Of a stretch of DNA of 64,000 nucleotides, positions 1 through 13,218 are shown piece after piece. Numbering within the stretch: the first letter of the stretch is position 1; each line of letters opens with the position of its first letter. This DNA comes from Betaproteobacteria bacterium. Its GTDB lineage: Bacteria > Pseudomonadota > Gammaproteobacteria > Burkholderiales > Burkholderiaceae_C. The stretch covers positions 124,001 to 188,000 of the forward strand of contig CANGHH010000005.1 in assembly GCA_947453725.1 (NCBI GenBank), given 5' to 3'. The notes under the pieces were generated by a model. The model saw nothing but the letters and a program-made list of their open reading frames with translations, was not told where the DNA came from and did not search any database. Position numbers and translations under genes: made by a program.

Positions 1-1
1 C

Positions 2-118
2 GACGAAATGGCGCGCGGCGAGGTGGCGTGCAAGCCGCTGCGCGATGCCGCTGCCGCCCAATCGAGCCGCCGCATCGCCGAGGCCGCGACCTGGGCCCAT
101 GAACTGCGCACCGCATAA
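2..118 (+). CDS. hisS: Histidyl-tRNA synthetase, C-terminal end (partial)
   Basis: Only the last 38 residues and the TAA stop lie in the window; the gene begins before base 1. The reading frame gives a tail with the pattern DEMARGEVACKPLRD, which resembles the end of the anticodon-binding domain of HisRS, the enzyme that charges tRNA-His with histidine. The position directly upstream of yfgM-bamB-der agrees with the usual hisS-yfgM-bamB-der order of proteobacteria. The call rests on this short tail plus context, so it is good but not certain. Confidence 0.72.
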   Translation, partial: DEMARGEVACKPLRDAAAAQSSRRIAEAATWAHELRTA

Positions 119-175
119 TCGCAGACCCCTTTCGCGCATCCGCCGAAACCGCACCGACCCTGACGATCTGGACCC

Positions 176-883
176 ATGGCCACACAACTTGACCTGCAAG
201 AGCAGGAACAACTCGACGCGCTGAAGGCGTTCTGGAACAAGCAGGGCAACCTGATCACCTGGGTGCTGATCCTCGTGCTGGGCGCCTTCGCGGCCTGGAA
301 CGGCTGGCAGTACTGGCAGCGTGAACAGGCGCAGAAAGCCGGCGCGCTGTTCGAGGAACTCGACCGGGCCGCGCAGGCCGGCGACGCCGACAAGGTCACG
401 CGTGTCTTCACCGACCTGAAGGACCGCAATCCCGGCACCGCCTACGCCCAGCAGGGCGGCCTGCTGGCGGCCAAGGTGCAGGTCGCCCAGGGCCAGATCG
501 ACGCGGCCAAGGCCAGCCTGAACTGGGTGGCCGAGAACGCCGTCGAAGACGAGGTGCGCCTGCTGGCCCGCCTGCGCCTGGCCGGCGTTCAGGCCGACGC
601 CAAGCAGTACGCAGAAGCGCTGAAGACCCTGGATGCGGTGAAAGGCGAGGGCTTCGAGGCCCTGGCCGCTGACCGCCGTGGCGACGTGCTGATGGCGCAG
701 GGCAAGAAGGCCGAAGCGCTGACGGCCTACCAGACGGCCTGGAAGACCATGGGCCAGAAGGTCGAGTACCGCCGCCTCATCGATGCCAAGCTCACGGCGC
801 TGGGGGCATCACCGGCGCCGGCCGAGCCGGCTGCCTCAGCGGCATCCGCGGCCTCAACGGGCGCTTCAGGGGCCGCCAAGTGA
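176..883 (+). CDS. yfgM: YfgM-type TPR protein, ancillary SecYEG/BAM-associated subunit
   Basis: A 235-residue inner-membrane protein with a short cytosolic N-terminus, one membrane span at about residues 22-43 (LITWVLILVLGAFAAW) and a periplasmic helical region of TPR-like repeats. The tail is rich in Ala, Ser and Pro. In E. coli the family binds SecYEG and periplasmic chaperones and helps hand over outer-membrane proteins. It sits between hisS and bamB as in other proteobacteria, and its TGA overlaps the GTG start of bamB (GTGA), which suggests coupled translation. The ATG at 176 is the first in frame and is close behind hisS. Confidence 0.88.
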   Translation: MATQLDLQEQEQLDALKAFWNKQGNLITWVLILVLGAFAAWNGWQYWQREQAQKAGALFEELDRAAQAGDADKVTRVFTDLKDRNPGTAYAQQGGLLAAKVQVAQGQIDAAKASLNWVAENAVEDEVRLLARLRLAGVQADAKQYAEALKTLDAVKGEGFEALAADRRGDVLMAQGKKAEALTAYQTAWKTMGQKVEYRRLIDAKLTALGASPAPAEPAASAASAASTGASGAAK

Positions 884-2013
884 GCTGGATGCGGGCCGTG
901 ACCGACCGCCTGGGGCGCGTCTCGCTGGCACTGGTGCTGCTCGGTCTGTCAGCCTGCGCTGCCGACAGGCCCAAGCCCGCACCGCTGCAGGCCATCACGC
1001 CCAAGATCGCCGCGCGCCAGGTCTGGAACGCCAGCATCGGCAGCATCGGCTACCCGATGCTGGCGACGGTGCGCAAGGGCCTGCTGTTCGTCGCCTCGGG
1101 CAATGGCGAGGTGCGCGCGCTGCAGGCCGAAACCGGCGTCGAGGTCTGGCGCGCCAGCGCGGGCAGTGCCCTCGCCGCCGGCGTCGGCAGCGACGGTCGC
1201 TACACCAGTGTCGTGACGCGCGGCAACGAGGTCGTCACCTTCGACGCCGGCCGTGAGGTCTGGCGCAAGCGCGTGCCATCCAGCGTGGTCACGCCGCCGC
1301 TGGTTGCCGGCGAACGCATCTTCGTGATGGGCGTGGACCGCGCCGTGCACGCCTTTGACGCCGTCGACGGCCGGCGGCTGTGGTCGCTGAGCCGCCCGGG
1401 CGACGCGCTGACGCTGGCCCAGGCCGGCGTGCTCAGCGCCTTCAACAACACCTTGCTGGTGGGTCAGGGTCAGCGCCTGGCTGGGGTCGATCCGCTGCGC
1501 GGCACGGTGCAGTGGGAAGTGCCGCTGGCCGCGCCGCGCGGCACGAATGAAGTCGAGCGCCTGGCCGATCTGCTGGGCCCGGCCGTGCGCGTCGGCGACC
1601 GCGTCTGCGCGCGCGCCTTCCAGTCGGCCGTCGGTTGTGCCGATGCCGCCAAGGGCAGCGTGCTGTGGTCGCGCACGGTCGGCGGCATCCAGGCTGTCGC
1701 GGCCGACGCCGAACAGGTTTTCGGTGCCGACGCCAGCGACCGCATCACCGCCTGGCGCGCCGACACGGGCGATGTCGCCTGGACCAATGAAAAGCTGCTC
1801 TACCGCGGCCTGAGCGGCGCCCTGGTTGTCGGCCCGAGCGTGGTCTTCGGCGACAGCGAGGGTTACCTGCATTTCCTGGCTGCCGCCACGGGTGAGGCGC
1901 AACTGCGGCTGCCCACCGACGGCAAGGCCGTCATCAGCACGCCGCTCGTCTCGGGCAACACGCTCATCGTCACCACCCAGAGCGGCGGCGTGTACGCCTT
2001 CCGCCCGAATTGA
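880..2013 (+). CDS. bamB: Outer-membrane assembly lipoprotein BamB
   Basis: A 377-residue beta-propeller lipoprotein of the BAM complex, which inserts beta-barrel proteins in the outer membrane. The N-terminus has a hydrophobic stretch ending in the lipobox LSAC, so Cys26 would be lipidated. The rest shows repeated PQQ-like blades (for example [20 protein letters not shown] and similar). The GTG start at 880 overlaps the yfgM stop; an ATG at 889 is an alternative that keeps the signal peptide. der follows after 7 bases, so yfgM-bamB-der looks like one transcript. Confidence 0.92.
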   Translation: MSWMRAVTDRLGRVSLALVLLGLSACAADRPKPAPLQAITPKIAARQVWNASIGSIGYPMLATVRKGLLFVASGNGEVRALQAETGVEVWRASAGSALAAGVGSDGRYTSVVTRGNEVVTFDAGREVWRKRVPSSVVTPPLVAGERIFVMGVDRAVHAFDAVDGRRLWSLSRPGDALTLAQAGVLSAFNNTLLVGQGQRLAGVDPLRGTVQWEVPLAAPRGTNEVERLADLLGPAVRVGDRVCARAFQSAVGCADAAKGSVLWSRTVGGIQAVAADAEQVFGADASDRITAWRADTGDVAWTNEKLLYRGLSGALVVGPSVVFGDSEGYLHFLAAATGEAQLRLPTDGKAVISTPLVSGNTLIVTTQSGGVYAFRPN

Positions 2014-2020
2014 GAAATTT

Positions 2021-3361
2021 ATGAAGCCGGTCATCGCCCTGGTAGGCCGGCCCAACGTCGGCAAGTCGACGCTGTTCAACCGCATCACCAAGAGCCGTGA
2101 TGCCATCGTCGCCGACTTCTCGGGCCTGACGCGTGACCGCCATTACGGCGACGCGCGCCTGGGCGACCGCGAGTTCATCGTTGTCGACACCGGCGGCTTC
2201 GAGCCGGCCAAGCCCAGCGGCATGGTCGCCGAGATGGCCAAGCAGACGCGCCAGGCCGTCGCCGAGGCCGACGCGGTGATCTTCGTCGTGGATGTGCGCG
2301 GCGGTCTGTCGGCGCAGGACCACGACATCGCCAACTACCTGCGCACCCAGCAGAAGCGCGTCTTCCTCGCCGTCAACAAGGCCGAAGGCATGAGCGAATC
2401 GCCGCTGCTCGGCGAGTTCCACGAACTCGGCATCGGCGACCCGCACCCGATTTCGGCGGCCCACGGGCAGGGCATACGCAGCCTGCTGGAAGCCGCGCTG
2501 GAAGGCTTCGAGCCCGATGCGGAAATCTACGGCGACGGCCCCGACCAGAACCACCCGATACGGCTGGCAGTGGCGGGCCGGCCCAACGTCGGCAAGAGCA
2601 CCCTGATCAACGCCTGGCTCGGCGAAGAGCGCCTGGTGGCCTTCGACCAGCCTGGCACCACCCGCGACGCCATCCACATCCCCTTCGAGCGCGAAGGCCA
2701 GAAGTTCGAGCTGATCGACACCGCCGGCCTGCGCCGCAAGGGCAAGGTCTTCGAGGCCATCGAGAAGTTCTCGGTGGTGAAGACGCTGCAGGCCATCGCC
2801 GATGCCAACGTGGTGCTGCTGCTGCTCGATGCCACCCAGGGTGTCAGCGACCAGGACGCGCACATTGCCGGCTACATCCAGGAATCAGGCCGCGCGGTCG
2901 TCATCGCGGTCAACAAGTGGGACCTGACCGACGACTACCAGCGCCAGACGCTGCAGCGCTCGATCGAAAGCCGGTTGTCTTTCCTGAAGTACGCGCCGGT
3001 GCTCGAGATCTCGGCCATCAAGCGCCAGGGCCTGACCGCGGTGTGGAAGGCCATCTTCAAGGCCCACACCTCGGCCACCGTGAAGATGAGCACGCCGGTG
3101 CTGACGCGGCTGGTGCATGAGGCCACCGAGCACCAGGCGCCGCGCCGCGACGGCCGTTTCCGGCCCAAGATGCGTTATGCCCACCAGGGTGGCTCCAACC
3201 CGCCGCTGGTGGTCATCCACGGCACCTCGCTGGACCACGTCACCGAAGGCTACAAGCGCTTTCTGGAAGGCCGCTTGCGCGACCACTTCAAGCTCGTCGG
3301 AACGCCGATCCGCATCGAGATGCGCTCGGCCGACAACCCCTTCGACCCCAAAGCCAAGTGA
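2021..3361 (+). CDS. der: Ribosome-assembly GTPase Der (EngA)
   Basis: A 446-residue double GTPase needed for maturation of the 50S subunit. Two G domains are visible: the first opens with GRPNVGKS at about residues 9-16 and has DTGGFE; the second opens with another GRPNVGKS near residue 186 and has DTAGLRR and NKWD. The first domain carries NKAE in the G4 position. A KH-like RNA-binding domain closes the protein. The ORF track extends far upstream into bamB in another frame; the ATG at 2021, just after the bamB stop, is the sensible start. Confidence 0.96.
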   Translation: MKPVIALVGRPNVGKSTLFNRITKSRDAIVADFSGLTRDRHYGDARLGDREFIVVDTGGFEPAKPSGMVAEMAKQTRQAVAEADAVIFVVDVRGGLSAQDHDIANYLRTQQKRVFLAVNKAEGMSESPLLGEFHELGIGDPHPISAAHGQGIRSLLEAALEGFEPDAEIYGDGPDQNHPIRLAVAGRPNVGKSTLINAWLGEERLVAFDQPGTTRDAIHIPFEREGQKFELIDTAGLRRKGKVFEAIEKFSVVKTLQAIADANVVLLLLDATQGVSDQDAHIAGYIQESGRAVVIAVNKWDLTDDYQRQTLQRSIESRLSFLKYAPVLEISAIKRQGLTAVWKAIFKAHTSATVKMSTPVLTRLVHEATEHQAPRRDGRFRPKMRYAHQGGSNPPLVVIHGTSLDHVTEGYKRFLEGRLRDHFKLVGTPIRIEMRSADNPFDPKAK

Positions 3362-3483
3362 GCCGCGGCGGCGCTGGGCGAGCCGAATGGCCGCAACTGG
3401 TGTCAGCGGGTTGACCCTGTGATACCGTGTGCTCATTCGTCGGCGCGTTCCGGCTTTTCCTCTCAATCAACACGGAGAATATC

Positions 3484-3729
3484 GTGAGCAACAAAGGCCA
3501 ACTCTTGCAGGATCCCTTTCTGAACCTGCTGCGCAAGGAGCATGTGCCGGTGTCGATCTACCTCGTCAACGGCATCAAGCTGCAAGGCCATATCGAATCC
3601 TTCGACCAGTACGTCGTCCTGCTGCGCAACACCGTCACGCAGATGGTCTACAAGCACGCCATTTCGACGGTCGTGCCCAGTCGGGCGGTGAACTTCAGCG
3701 CCAACGAGCCCGGCGATCCGCAGCCCTGA
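3484..3729 (+). CDS. hfq: RNA chaperone Hfq
   Basis: An 81-residue Sm-like protein that forms hexamers and pairs small RNAs with mRNAs. The core is a clear Hfq fold: [20 protein letters not shown] (Sm1 region) followed by [10 protein letters not shown] and [12 protein letters not shown] (Sm2, with the YKHA motif). The start is a GTG preceded by a good ribosome-binding site, CGGAGA, about 6-9 bases upstream; the ORF track starts further upstream only because that frame is open. It lies between der and hflX as in many proteobacteria, with a 122-base gap after der that may hold its own promoter. Confidence 0.96.
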   Translation: MSNKGQLLQDPFLNLLRKEHVPVSIYLVNGIKLQGHIESFDQYVVLLRNTVTQMVYKHAISTVVPSRAVNFSANEPGDPQP

Positions 3730-3754
3730 AGCCCGGCGCGAGGCACACGCCACC

Positions 3755-4990
<1,236 letters not shown>

Positions 4991-5011
4991 TCACTTTCCG
5001 ATCGCACCCCC

Positions 5012-6337
5012 ATGAGTGACACGCAGTCCCTTCACTTCGGCCCCCGGCTCAGCGCCCTGACGGCCGCAGCCCGTGCGCTGGCCTTCGGCTTGCTGCCGCG
5101 CCGGTTGACGCGCCCTGCCGCGGATGACGCCCTGATTCACAACAACCGGGGCGACGGCCCGCCCGACCTGGACGAGTTGTGGCGCGACTTCAACCGCAAG
5201 CTGAGCGGCCTGTTCGGCGGCAAGGGCGGCGGCGCGGGCAACGGCCCGAAGCGCAGCGACGAACCCTCACCCGGCGGCCCCTTCCAGCCGGACATCAAGA
5301 GCGCCGGCATCGGTGTGGGTCTGATCGGCGGCGTCGCCCTGCTGATCTGGCTGGGCAGCGGCTTCTTCATCGTCCAGGAAGGCCACCGGGCTGTCGTCAC
5401 CACCTTCGGCAAGTACAGCCACACCAAGGACGCGGGCTTTCAGTGGCGTTTTCCCTACCCGGTGCAGGCGCACGAGATCGTCGCCGTGACGCAGCTGCAG
5501 TCGGTTGAAGTGGGCCGCAATTCGGTGGTGCAGGCCACCGGCTTGCGCGATTCGTCGATGCTGACCCAGGACGAGAACATCGTCGACATCCGCTTCACCG
5601 TCCAGTACCGCCGGGCCGATGCACGCTCCTACCTGTTCGAGAACAACCGGCCCGATGAAGCGGTGGTGCAGGCCGCCGAGTCGTCGGTGCGCGAGATCGT
5701 CGGCCGCAGCCGCGTCGACCTGGTGCTCTACGAGCAGCGCGACGCCATCGCCGCCGAACTGGTCAAGTCCATCCAGGCGCAACTCGACCGCCTGAAGTCC
5801 GGCATCGTCGTGGCCAACGTCAACATGCAGAACGTGCAGGTGCCCGATCAGGTGCAGGCGGCGTTCAACGACGCGGTCAAGGCCAGTGCCGACCGCGACC
5901 GTTTCAAGAACGAAGGCCAGGCCTATGCCAGCGATGTGATCCCGAAGGCGCGCGGCACGGCGTCGCGCCTGCTGGAAGAGTCCGAGGGCTACCGCTCGCG
6001 GGTCATCGCCCAGGCCGAGGGCGATGCGCAGCGTTTCCGCTCGGTGCTGGCCGAATATGAGAAGGCGCCCGGCGTGACCCGCGACCGCCTGTACCTCGAA
6101 ACGATGCAGCAGGTCTATTCGAACGTCACCAAGGTGATGGTCGACAGCAAGGCCGGATCCAACCTGCTCTACCTGCCGCTGGACAAGCTGCTGCAGCAGG
6201 GCGCTGCGCCGGCTGCGGCGGCACCCCCCGCCGTCACGGTGCTGCCGTCGGCGCCACCCGTGGACCCCACGGGCACCCAGAGCGTGGACATCCGTTCGCG
6301 CGACGGTACCCGTACCCGTGAACGCGAAGGCCGCTAG
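5012..6337 (+). CDS. hflK: HflK, SPFH membrane protein of the FtsH-regulating HflKC complex
   Basis: A 441-residue membrane protein which, with HflC, forms a cage around the FtsH protease and tunes its activity. The cytosolic N-terminus is rich in Gly and Pro (GGKGGGAGNGPK), followed by one membrane span at about residues 97-118 and an SPFH/band-7 domain ending in long helices rich in Ala, Glu and Arg. A low-complexity Ala/Pro tail follows. The ATG at 5012 is in the hflX-hflC gap and fits the family length. hflC begins 8 bases downstream, so the partners are co-expressed. Confidence 0.95.
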   Translation: MSDTQSLHFGPRLSALTAAARALAFGLLPRRLTRPAADDALIHNNRGDGPPDLDELWRDFNRKLSGLFGGKGGGAGNGPKRSDEPSPGGPFQPDIKSAGIGVGLIGGVALLIWLGSGFFIVQEGHRAVVTTFGKYSHTKDAGFQWRFPYPVQAHEIVAVTQLQSVEVGRNSVVQATGLRDSSMLTQDENIVDIRFTVQYRRADARSYLFENNRPDEAVVQAAESSVREIVGRSRVDLVLYEQRDAIAAELVKSIQAQLDRLKSGIVVANVNMQNVQVPDQVQAAFNDAVKASADRDRFKNEGQAYASDVIPKARGTASRLLEESEGYRSRVIAQAEGDAQRFRSVLAEYEKAPGVTRDRLYLETMQQVYSNVTKVMVDSKAGSNLLYLPLDKLLQQGAAPAAAAPPAVTVLPSAPPVDPTGTQSVDIRSRDGTRTREREGR

Positions 6338-6345
6338 GAAGGCCC

Positions 6346-7254
6346 ATGACCATGAACCGTATCGGACTTGTCATTGCCGGCGCGCTGATCGCGCTGATGT
6401 TGGCCACCAGCAGCCTCTTCGTCGTCGACCAGCGCCAGGTCGGCGTGGTCTACGCCTTGGGCGAAATCAAGGAAGTCATCAGCGACCCGGGCCTGCACTT
6501 CAAGCTGCCGCCGCCGTTCCAGAACGTCGTGTTCCTGGACAAACGGGTGCAGACCCTCGACAGCCCGGAGACGCGCCCCATTTTCACGGCCGAGAAGAAG
6601 AGCCTGGTCATCGACTGGCTGGTCAAGTGGCGCATTTCCGAGCCGCGCCAGTTCATCCGCAACAACGGGGTCGACTTCCGCAACCTGGAAAGCCGGCTGT
6701 CGCCCGTGGTACAGGCGGCCTTCAACGAAGAAATCACCAAGCGCGACGTGCGCGGCGTGCTGGCCAAGGAACGCGAAGTCGTGATGAAGGACGTGCGCGT
6801 CCGCCTGGCGGATGAAGCCAAGGCCTTCGGCATCGAGATCGTCGATGTGCGGATCAAGCGCGTCGACTTCGTCGCCGACATCACCGACTCGGTCTACCGG
6901 CGCATGGAATCCGAGCGCAAGCAGGTGGCCAACGAACTGCGCTCGCAGGGCGTGGCCGACGGCGAAAAGATCAAGGCCGATGCCGACCGCCAGCGGGAAG
7001 TCATCGTCGCCGAGGCCTACCGCGATGCGCAGAAGATCAAGGGCGAGGGGGATGCCAAGGCCTCGGCGCTGTACGCCGATGCCTTCGGCCGCAACGCCCA
7101 GTTCGCGCAGTTCTACCGCAGCCTGGAAGCCTACCGCGCGACCTTCCGGACCAAGGGCGACGTCATGGTGCTCGACCCCAGCAGCGACTTCTTCCGCGCG
7201 ATGCGGGGTGGCGGGCCGGCCGACGCAGCCAGCCCGTCGCGGGGCCGCAAGTAG
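6346..7254 (+). CDS. hflC: HflC, partner SPFH protein of HflK
   Basis: A 302-residue SPFH/band-7 protein with an N-terminal membrane anchor at about residues 6-26 (IGLVIAGALIALMLATSSLFV) and a periplasmic band-7 domain. The motif DQRQVGVVYALGEIKEV directly after the span is typical of HflC. The helical region holds the run EAYRDAQKIKGEGDAKA common in the family. ATG at 6346 and a second ATG two codons later are both possible starts. The tail is basic and short. Spacing to hflK (8 bases) supports one transcript. Confidence 0.95.
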   Translation: MTMNRIGLVIAGALIALMLATSSLFVVDQRQVGVVYALGEIKEVISDPGLHFKLPPPFQNVVFLDKRVQTLDSPETRPIFTAEKKSLVIDWLVKWRISEPRQFIRNNGVDFRNLESRLSPVVQAAFNEEITKRDVRGVLAKEREVVMKDVRVRLADEAKAFGIEIVDVRIKRVDFVADITDSVYRRMESERKQVANELRSQGVADGEKIKADADRQREVIVAEAYRDAQKIKGEGDAKASALYADAFGRNAQFAQFYRSLEAYRATFRTKGDVMVLDPSSDFFRAMRGGGPADAASPSRGRK

Positions 7255-7275
7255 CCTGTCCGCGCCCGCATCGGG

Positions 7276-7461
7276 ATGACCGATTTCCTGCTCGGTGCCG
7301 CTGCGCTGATGCTGGTGCTCGAGGGGCTGCTGCCTTTCCTCAGTCCGCGTCTGTGGCGCGCCGCGTTCGAGCGGGCCACCCGGCTGTCCGATGGGCAGAT
7401 CCGCTTCGCCGGGCTGACCAGCATGGTGATCGGGCTGCTGATCCTGGCCGCCTGGCGCTGA
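7276..7461 (+). CDS. DUF2065 small inner-membrane protein
   Basis: A 61-residue protein with two hydrophobic helices (about residues 3-20 and 43-60) separated by a short polar loop containing [12 protein letters not shown]. This matches the DUF2065/YjeT family, which often follows hflC in proteobacteria. Its role is not established; the position suggests a link to HflKC or FtsH. It starts 21 bases after hflC. The family match is made from memory of the pattern, not a search. Confidence 0.85.
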   Translation: MTDFLLGAAALMLVLEGLLPFLSPRLWRAAFERATRLSDGQIRFAGLTSMVIGLLILAAWR

Positions 7462-7528
7462 ACCCGCGCCGCGGCGGCGGCTGACCCTGGCGCCACCTAC
7501 AATGTCCCTTTCTTTTTCGGTGCACCCG

Positions 7529-10071
<2,543 letters not shown>

Positions 10072-10112
10072 GGCGGCGGGGTCGATCACCGTAATTTGAG
10101 GAGAACCTGAGC

Positions 10113-10634
10113 ATGCTCACCGACGACGGCAAGCACCTGTACGTGTCCTGGGACGAGTACCACCTGCTGACCGAAAGACTGGCCCTGAAAGTGGCCGCAT
10201 CCGGTTGGCAGTTCGACCAGATCCTGTGCCTGGCCCGTGGCGGCATGCGCCCGGGTGATGTGCTCTCGCGCGTCTTCGACAAGCCGCTGGCCATCATGTC
10301 CACCAGTTCCTACCGCGCCGACGCCGGCACCATCCAGGGCCGCCTGGACCTGGCCAAGTACATCACCATGCCCAAGGGCGAACTGGCCGGGCGTGTGCTG
10401 CTGGTCGACGACCTGGCCGACACCGGCGTGACGCTGCAGGCCGTGGTCGAACGCCTGCGCGGCATGCCGGCGATCCAGGAGTTGCGGGCTGCGGTGCTGT
10501 GGGTCAAGGGTGTGTCGACTTACCAGCCCGACTATTCGGTCGAGACGCTGCCGACCAGCCCGTGGATCCACCAGCCTTTCGAGGAGTACGACAACCTTCG
10601 GCCCGAAGGACTGGCGAAGAAGTTCGCGGTCTGA
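10113..10634 (+). CDS. Phosphoribosyltransferase (xanthine/hypoxanthine type)
   Basis: A 173-residue type I phosphoribosyltransferase. The PRPP-binding motif VLLVDDLADTGVTL lies at about residues 92-105, and the N-terminal substrate region contains CLARGGMRPGDVLS. Such enzymes transfer phosphoribosyl groups to a purine base in salvage; which base is not clear, though Gpt-like xanthine/guanine use is the best guess from length and from the purA neighbour. The start has a strong TGAGGAG ribosome-binding site. A hairpin terminator lies 24 bases after the stop. Confidence 0.87.
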   Translation: MLTDDGKHLYVSWDEYHLLTERLALKVAASGWQFDQILCLARGGMRPGDVLSRVFDKPLAIMSTSSYRADAGTIQGRLDLAKYITMPKGELAGRVLLVDDLADTGVTLQAVVERLRGMPAIQELRAAVLWVKGVSTYQPDYSVETLPTSPWIHQPFEEYDNLRPEGLAKKFAV

Positions 10635-10657
10635 CGAAAGACGGTTTGACGAACGAA

Positions 10658-10691
10658 AAAGGCCGGCCTGTCTTGCAGCACGCCGGCCTTT
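10658..10691 (+). terminator. Rho-independent terminator after the phosphoribosyltransferase gene
   Basis: Stem AAAGGCCGGC / GCCGGCCTTT with a loop of about 14 bases, followed by CATTT. The arms pair perfectly over 10 bp. It closes the hisS-to-phosphoribosyltransferase run. The T tract is short, and because the stem is flanked by A on the left and T on the right it could work in both directions. Confidence 0.75.
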
Positions 10692-10753
10692 CATTTGGGG
10701 CGCTTTCCACTTGGGCCGCAGCGCGCTGCGAAGTTGGCGACCCACAAAGACGA

Positions 10754-10779
10754 AAGGCCGGTACTTTCGTACCGGCCTT
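10754..10779 (-). terminator. Terminator hairpin downstream of tRNA-Leu
   Basis: A perfect 11-bp stem AAGGCCGGTAC / GTACCGGCCTT with a TTTC loop. On the minus strand it begins 9 bases past the CCA end of tRNA-Leu and is followed by TTCGTCTTTG, so it most likely ends that tRNA transcript. It shares its AAGGCCGG core with the other hairpin about 65 bases away. Confidence 0.75.
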
Positions 10780-10788
10780 CAATCATTT

Positions 10789-10873
<85 letters not shown>

Positions 10874-10887
10874 AGCGAGAACTTAGG

Positions 10888-10917
10888 AATATACCATCAA
10901 AGACAATAAGACTTCAA
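10888..10917 (-). promoter_or_regulatory. Promoter of tRNA-Leu
   Basis: On the minus strand a -35-like TTGAAG and a -10-like TATATT are 18 bp apart, and the -10 ends 14 bases before the mature tRNA 5' end. The region is AT-rich compared with its surroundings. It lies directly in front of rnr, which runs in the opposite direction. Confidence 0.6.
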
Positions 10918-10940
10918 GCGTCGCGAAAAAAAGTGACGCC

Positions 10941-13187
10941 ATGCTCGGTGAATTCGACGGCCGCGTCGAAGGGCACCGCGACGGCCACGGCCTGGTCATC
11001 CCCGACAGCGGCGACGCGCCGGTCTATCTGGCGCCGCAGGAAATGCGCAGCGTGCTGCACAAGGACCGCGTTCGTGTGCGGGTGCTGCGCCAGGACCGCA
11101 AGGGCCGTCCCGAGGGCCGCGTCGTCGACATCCTCGAACGGCGCAAGACGCCGATCATCGGTCGCCTGCTGCATGAAAGCGGTCAGTGGGTCGTCGCGCC
11201 CGAGGACAGCCGCTACGGCCAGGACATCCTGATCCCGAAGAACGCCATCGCCAATGCGACGGTGGGGCAGGTGGTGGCGGTCGAATTGACCGAGCCGCCA
11301 TCACTGCATTCGCAGCCGGTGGGCCGGGTGGCCGAGGTGCTCGGCGAGATCGACGATTCGGGCATGGAGATCGAGATCGCCGTGCGCAAGTACGAGGTGC
11401 CGCACGAGTTCACCCCCGAGACGCTGGCGCAGGCCGCCGCGCTGCCCGAGAAGCTGCGTGCCGCCGACCGCAAGAACCGGGTCGACCTGAGCGATGTGGC
11501 GCTGGTCACCATCGACGGCGAAGACGCGCGCGACTTCGACGACGCGGTCTACTGCGAGCCCTTCAAGCGCGGCCGCGGCAAGAACGCCTTCGACGGTTGG
11601 CGCCTGATCGTCGCCATCGCCGATGTCAGCCACTACGTGAAGCCCGGCGAACCGCTGGACGAGGACGCCTACGAGCGCGCCACGTCGGTGTATTTCCCGC
11701 GCCGCGTGATCCCGATGCTGCCCGAGAAGCTGTCCAACGGCCTGTGTTCGCTGAACCCGCAGGTCGAGCGGCTGGCGATGGTCTGCGACATGCTCGTCGC
11801 CGGCGATGGCCGCATCGATGCCTACCAGTTCTACCCGGCGCTGATCAACTCGCACGCGCGACTGACCTACACCGAAGTCGCCGCCGTGCTGGCCAACACG
11901 CGCGGGCCCGAGGCCCAGAAGCGGGCCGACCTGGTGCCGCACCTGCTGCACCTGCACGAGGTCTACCGGGCGCTGCTGAAGCAGCGCGCGCAGCGCGGGG
12001 CGATCGACTTCGACACCACCGAAACGCAGATCGTCTGCGACGACAACGGCCGCATCGAGAAGATCGTGCCGCGCACGCGCAACGAGGCGCACCGGCTGAT
12101 CGAAGAGACCATGCTGGCGGCGAATGTCTGCTCGGCCGAGTTCATCGCCGGCGCCGAACACCCCAGCCTGTTCCGCGTGCACGAAGGGCCAACCCCCGAA
12201 AAGCGCGTCGCGCTGCAGGCCACGCTGAAGGCGCTGGGTGTCGGTGTGCATTTGAGCGACGACCCCAAGCCCGCTGAGATCCAGGCCATCGCGCAAGCCA
12301 CGGCGGGGCGGCCCGATGCGCAGCAGATCAGCACGCTGCTGCTGCGCTCGATGCAGCAGGCGGTCTACACGGTGCACAACGCCGGCCACTTCGGCCTGGC
12401 CTACGAGGCCTACACGCACTTCACCAGCCCGATCCGCCGCTACCCCGACCTGATGGTCCACCGCGTGATCAAGGCCATCCTGGCCAAGCGGCGCTACCAC
12501 CTGGTGGCGAACGCCAAGACGCGCACGCCCGAGGTTCGCAAGTGGGGCAAGGGCGGCAAGGTGCAGGGCCAGGCGCCCAAGCCGATGACGCAGGAGATGG
12601 CGCTGTGGGAAGCCGCCGGCGGCCATTGCAGCGCCAACGAGCGCCGCGCCGACGAGGCATCGCGCGACGTCGAAGCCTGGCTGAAGTGCCGCTACATGCG
12701 CGAGCACCTGGGCGAGGAGTTCTCGGGCACGGTCAGCGCCGTCGCCGGCTTCGGCCTGTTCGTCACGCTGGACGCGCTGTATGTCGACGGCATGGTGCAC
12801 ATCACCGAACTGGGTGGCGAGTACTACCGCTTCGACGAAGCCCGCGGCGAGTTGCGCGGCGAGCGCACCGGCATCCGCTACGCGATCGGCACGCGGGTGC
12901 GGGTGCAGGTCAGCCGCGTCGATCTCGACGGCCGCAAGATCGACTTCCGCATGGTCCGCGAGGGCGAAGGCGAGAAGCCGCCGGCGCGCACGGAGCGCAA
13001 CCGGCCGGTTACCACCGCCGCCGTCGCCGTCAGTGCGGCGGTCGAACTGACGCAGCTGCGCGAAACCGACCGGCTGGTCAAGGCGACGACGCGTGCCGTC
13101 AAGGCCAAGGGCGTGCCGGAATCCGCCCGGCGCAGCCGCAAGCCCGGTCCGCAGCGCCCGGCACCCAAGCCCAGGGCGCGACGTTGA
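10941..13187 (+). CDS. rnr: Ribonuclease R
   Basis: A 748-residue 3'-to-5' exoribonuclease of the RNB family. Order of parts: cold-shock-like domains (start to about residue 180), the RNB catalytic domain with IDGEDARDFDDAVYCE (metal-binding aspartates), the signature HFTSPIRRYPDLMVHR, an S1 domain (FSGTVSAVAGFGLFVTLD) and a basic tail (KPGPQRPAPKPRARR). E. coli RNase R has an N-terminal helix-turn-helix that is missing here: the protein starts directly with the first cold-shock domain. The frame stays open upstream to a TAG at 10884 but offers no standard start codon there, so ATG 10941 is taken. Confidence 0.93.
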   Translation: MLGEFDGRVEGHRDGHGLVIPDSGDAPVYLAPQEMRSVLHKDRVRVRVLRQDRKGRPEGRVVDILERRKTPIIGRLLHESGQWVVAPEDSRYGQDILIPKNAIANATVGQVVAVELTEPPSLHSQPVGRVAEVLGEIDDSGMEIEIAVRKYEVPHEFTPETLAQAAALPEKLRAADRKNRVDLSDVALVTIDGEDARDFDDAVYCEPFKRGRGKNAFDGWRLIVAIADVSHYVKPGEPLDEDAYERATSVYFPRRVIPMLPEKLSNGLCSLNPQVERLAMVCDMLVAGDGRIDAYQFYPALINSHARLTYTEVAAVLANTRGPEAQKRADLVPHLLHLHEVYRALLKQRAQRGAIDFDTTETQIVCDDNGRIEKIVPRTRNEAHRLIEETMLAANVCSAEFIAGAEHPSLFRVHEGPTPEKRVALQATLKALGVGVHLSDDPKPAEIQAIAQATAGRPDAQQISTLLLRSMQQAVYTVHNAGHFGLAYEAYTHFTSPIRRYPDLMVHRVIKAILAKRRYHLVANAKTRTPEVRKWGKGGKVQGQAPKPMTQEMALWEAAGGHCSANERRADEASRDVEAWLKCRYMREHLGEEFSGTVSAVAGFGLFVTLDALYVDGMVHITELGGEYYRFDEARGELRGERTGIRYAIGTRVRVQVSRVDLDGRKIDFRMVREGEGEKPPARTERNRPVTTAAVAVSAAVELTQLRETDRLVKATTRAVKAKGVPESARRSRKPGPQRPAPKPRARR

Positions 13188-13218
13188 AGACGCCAGTGGC
13201 CGTGCCGCTGCCCGGCGG

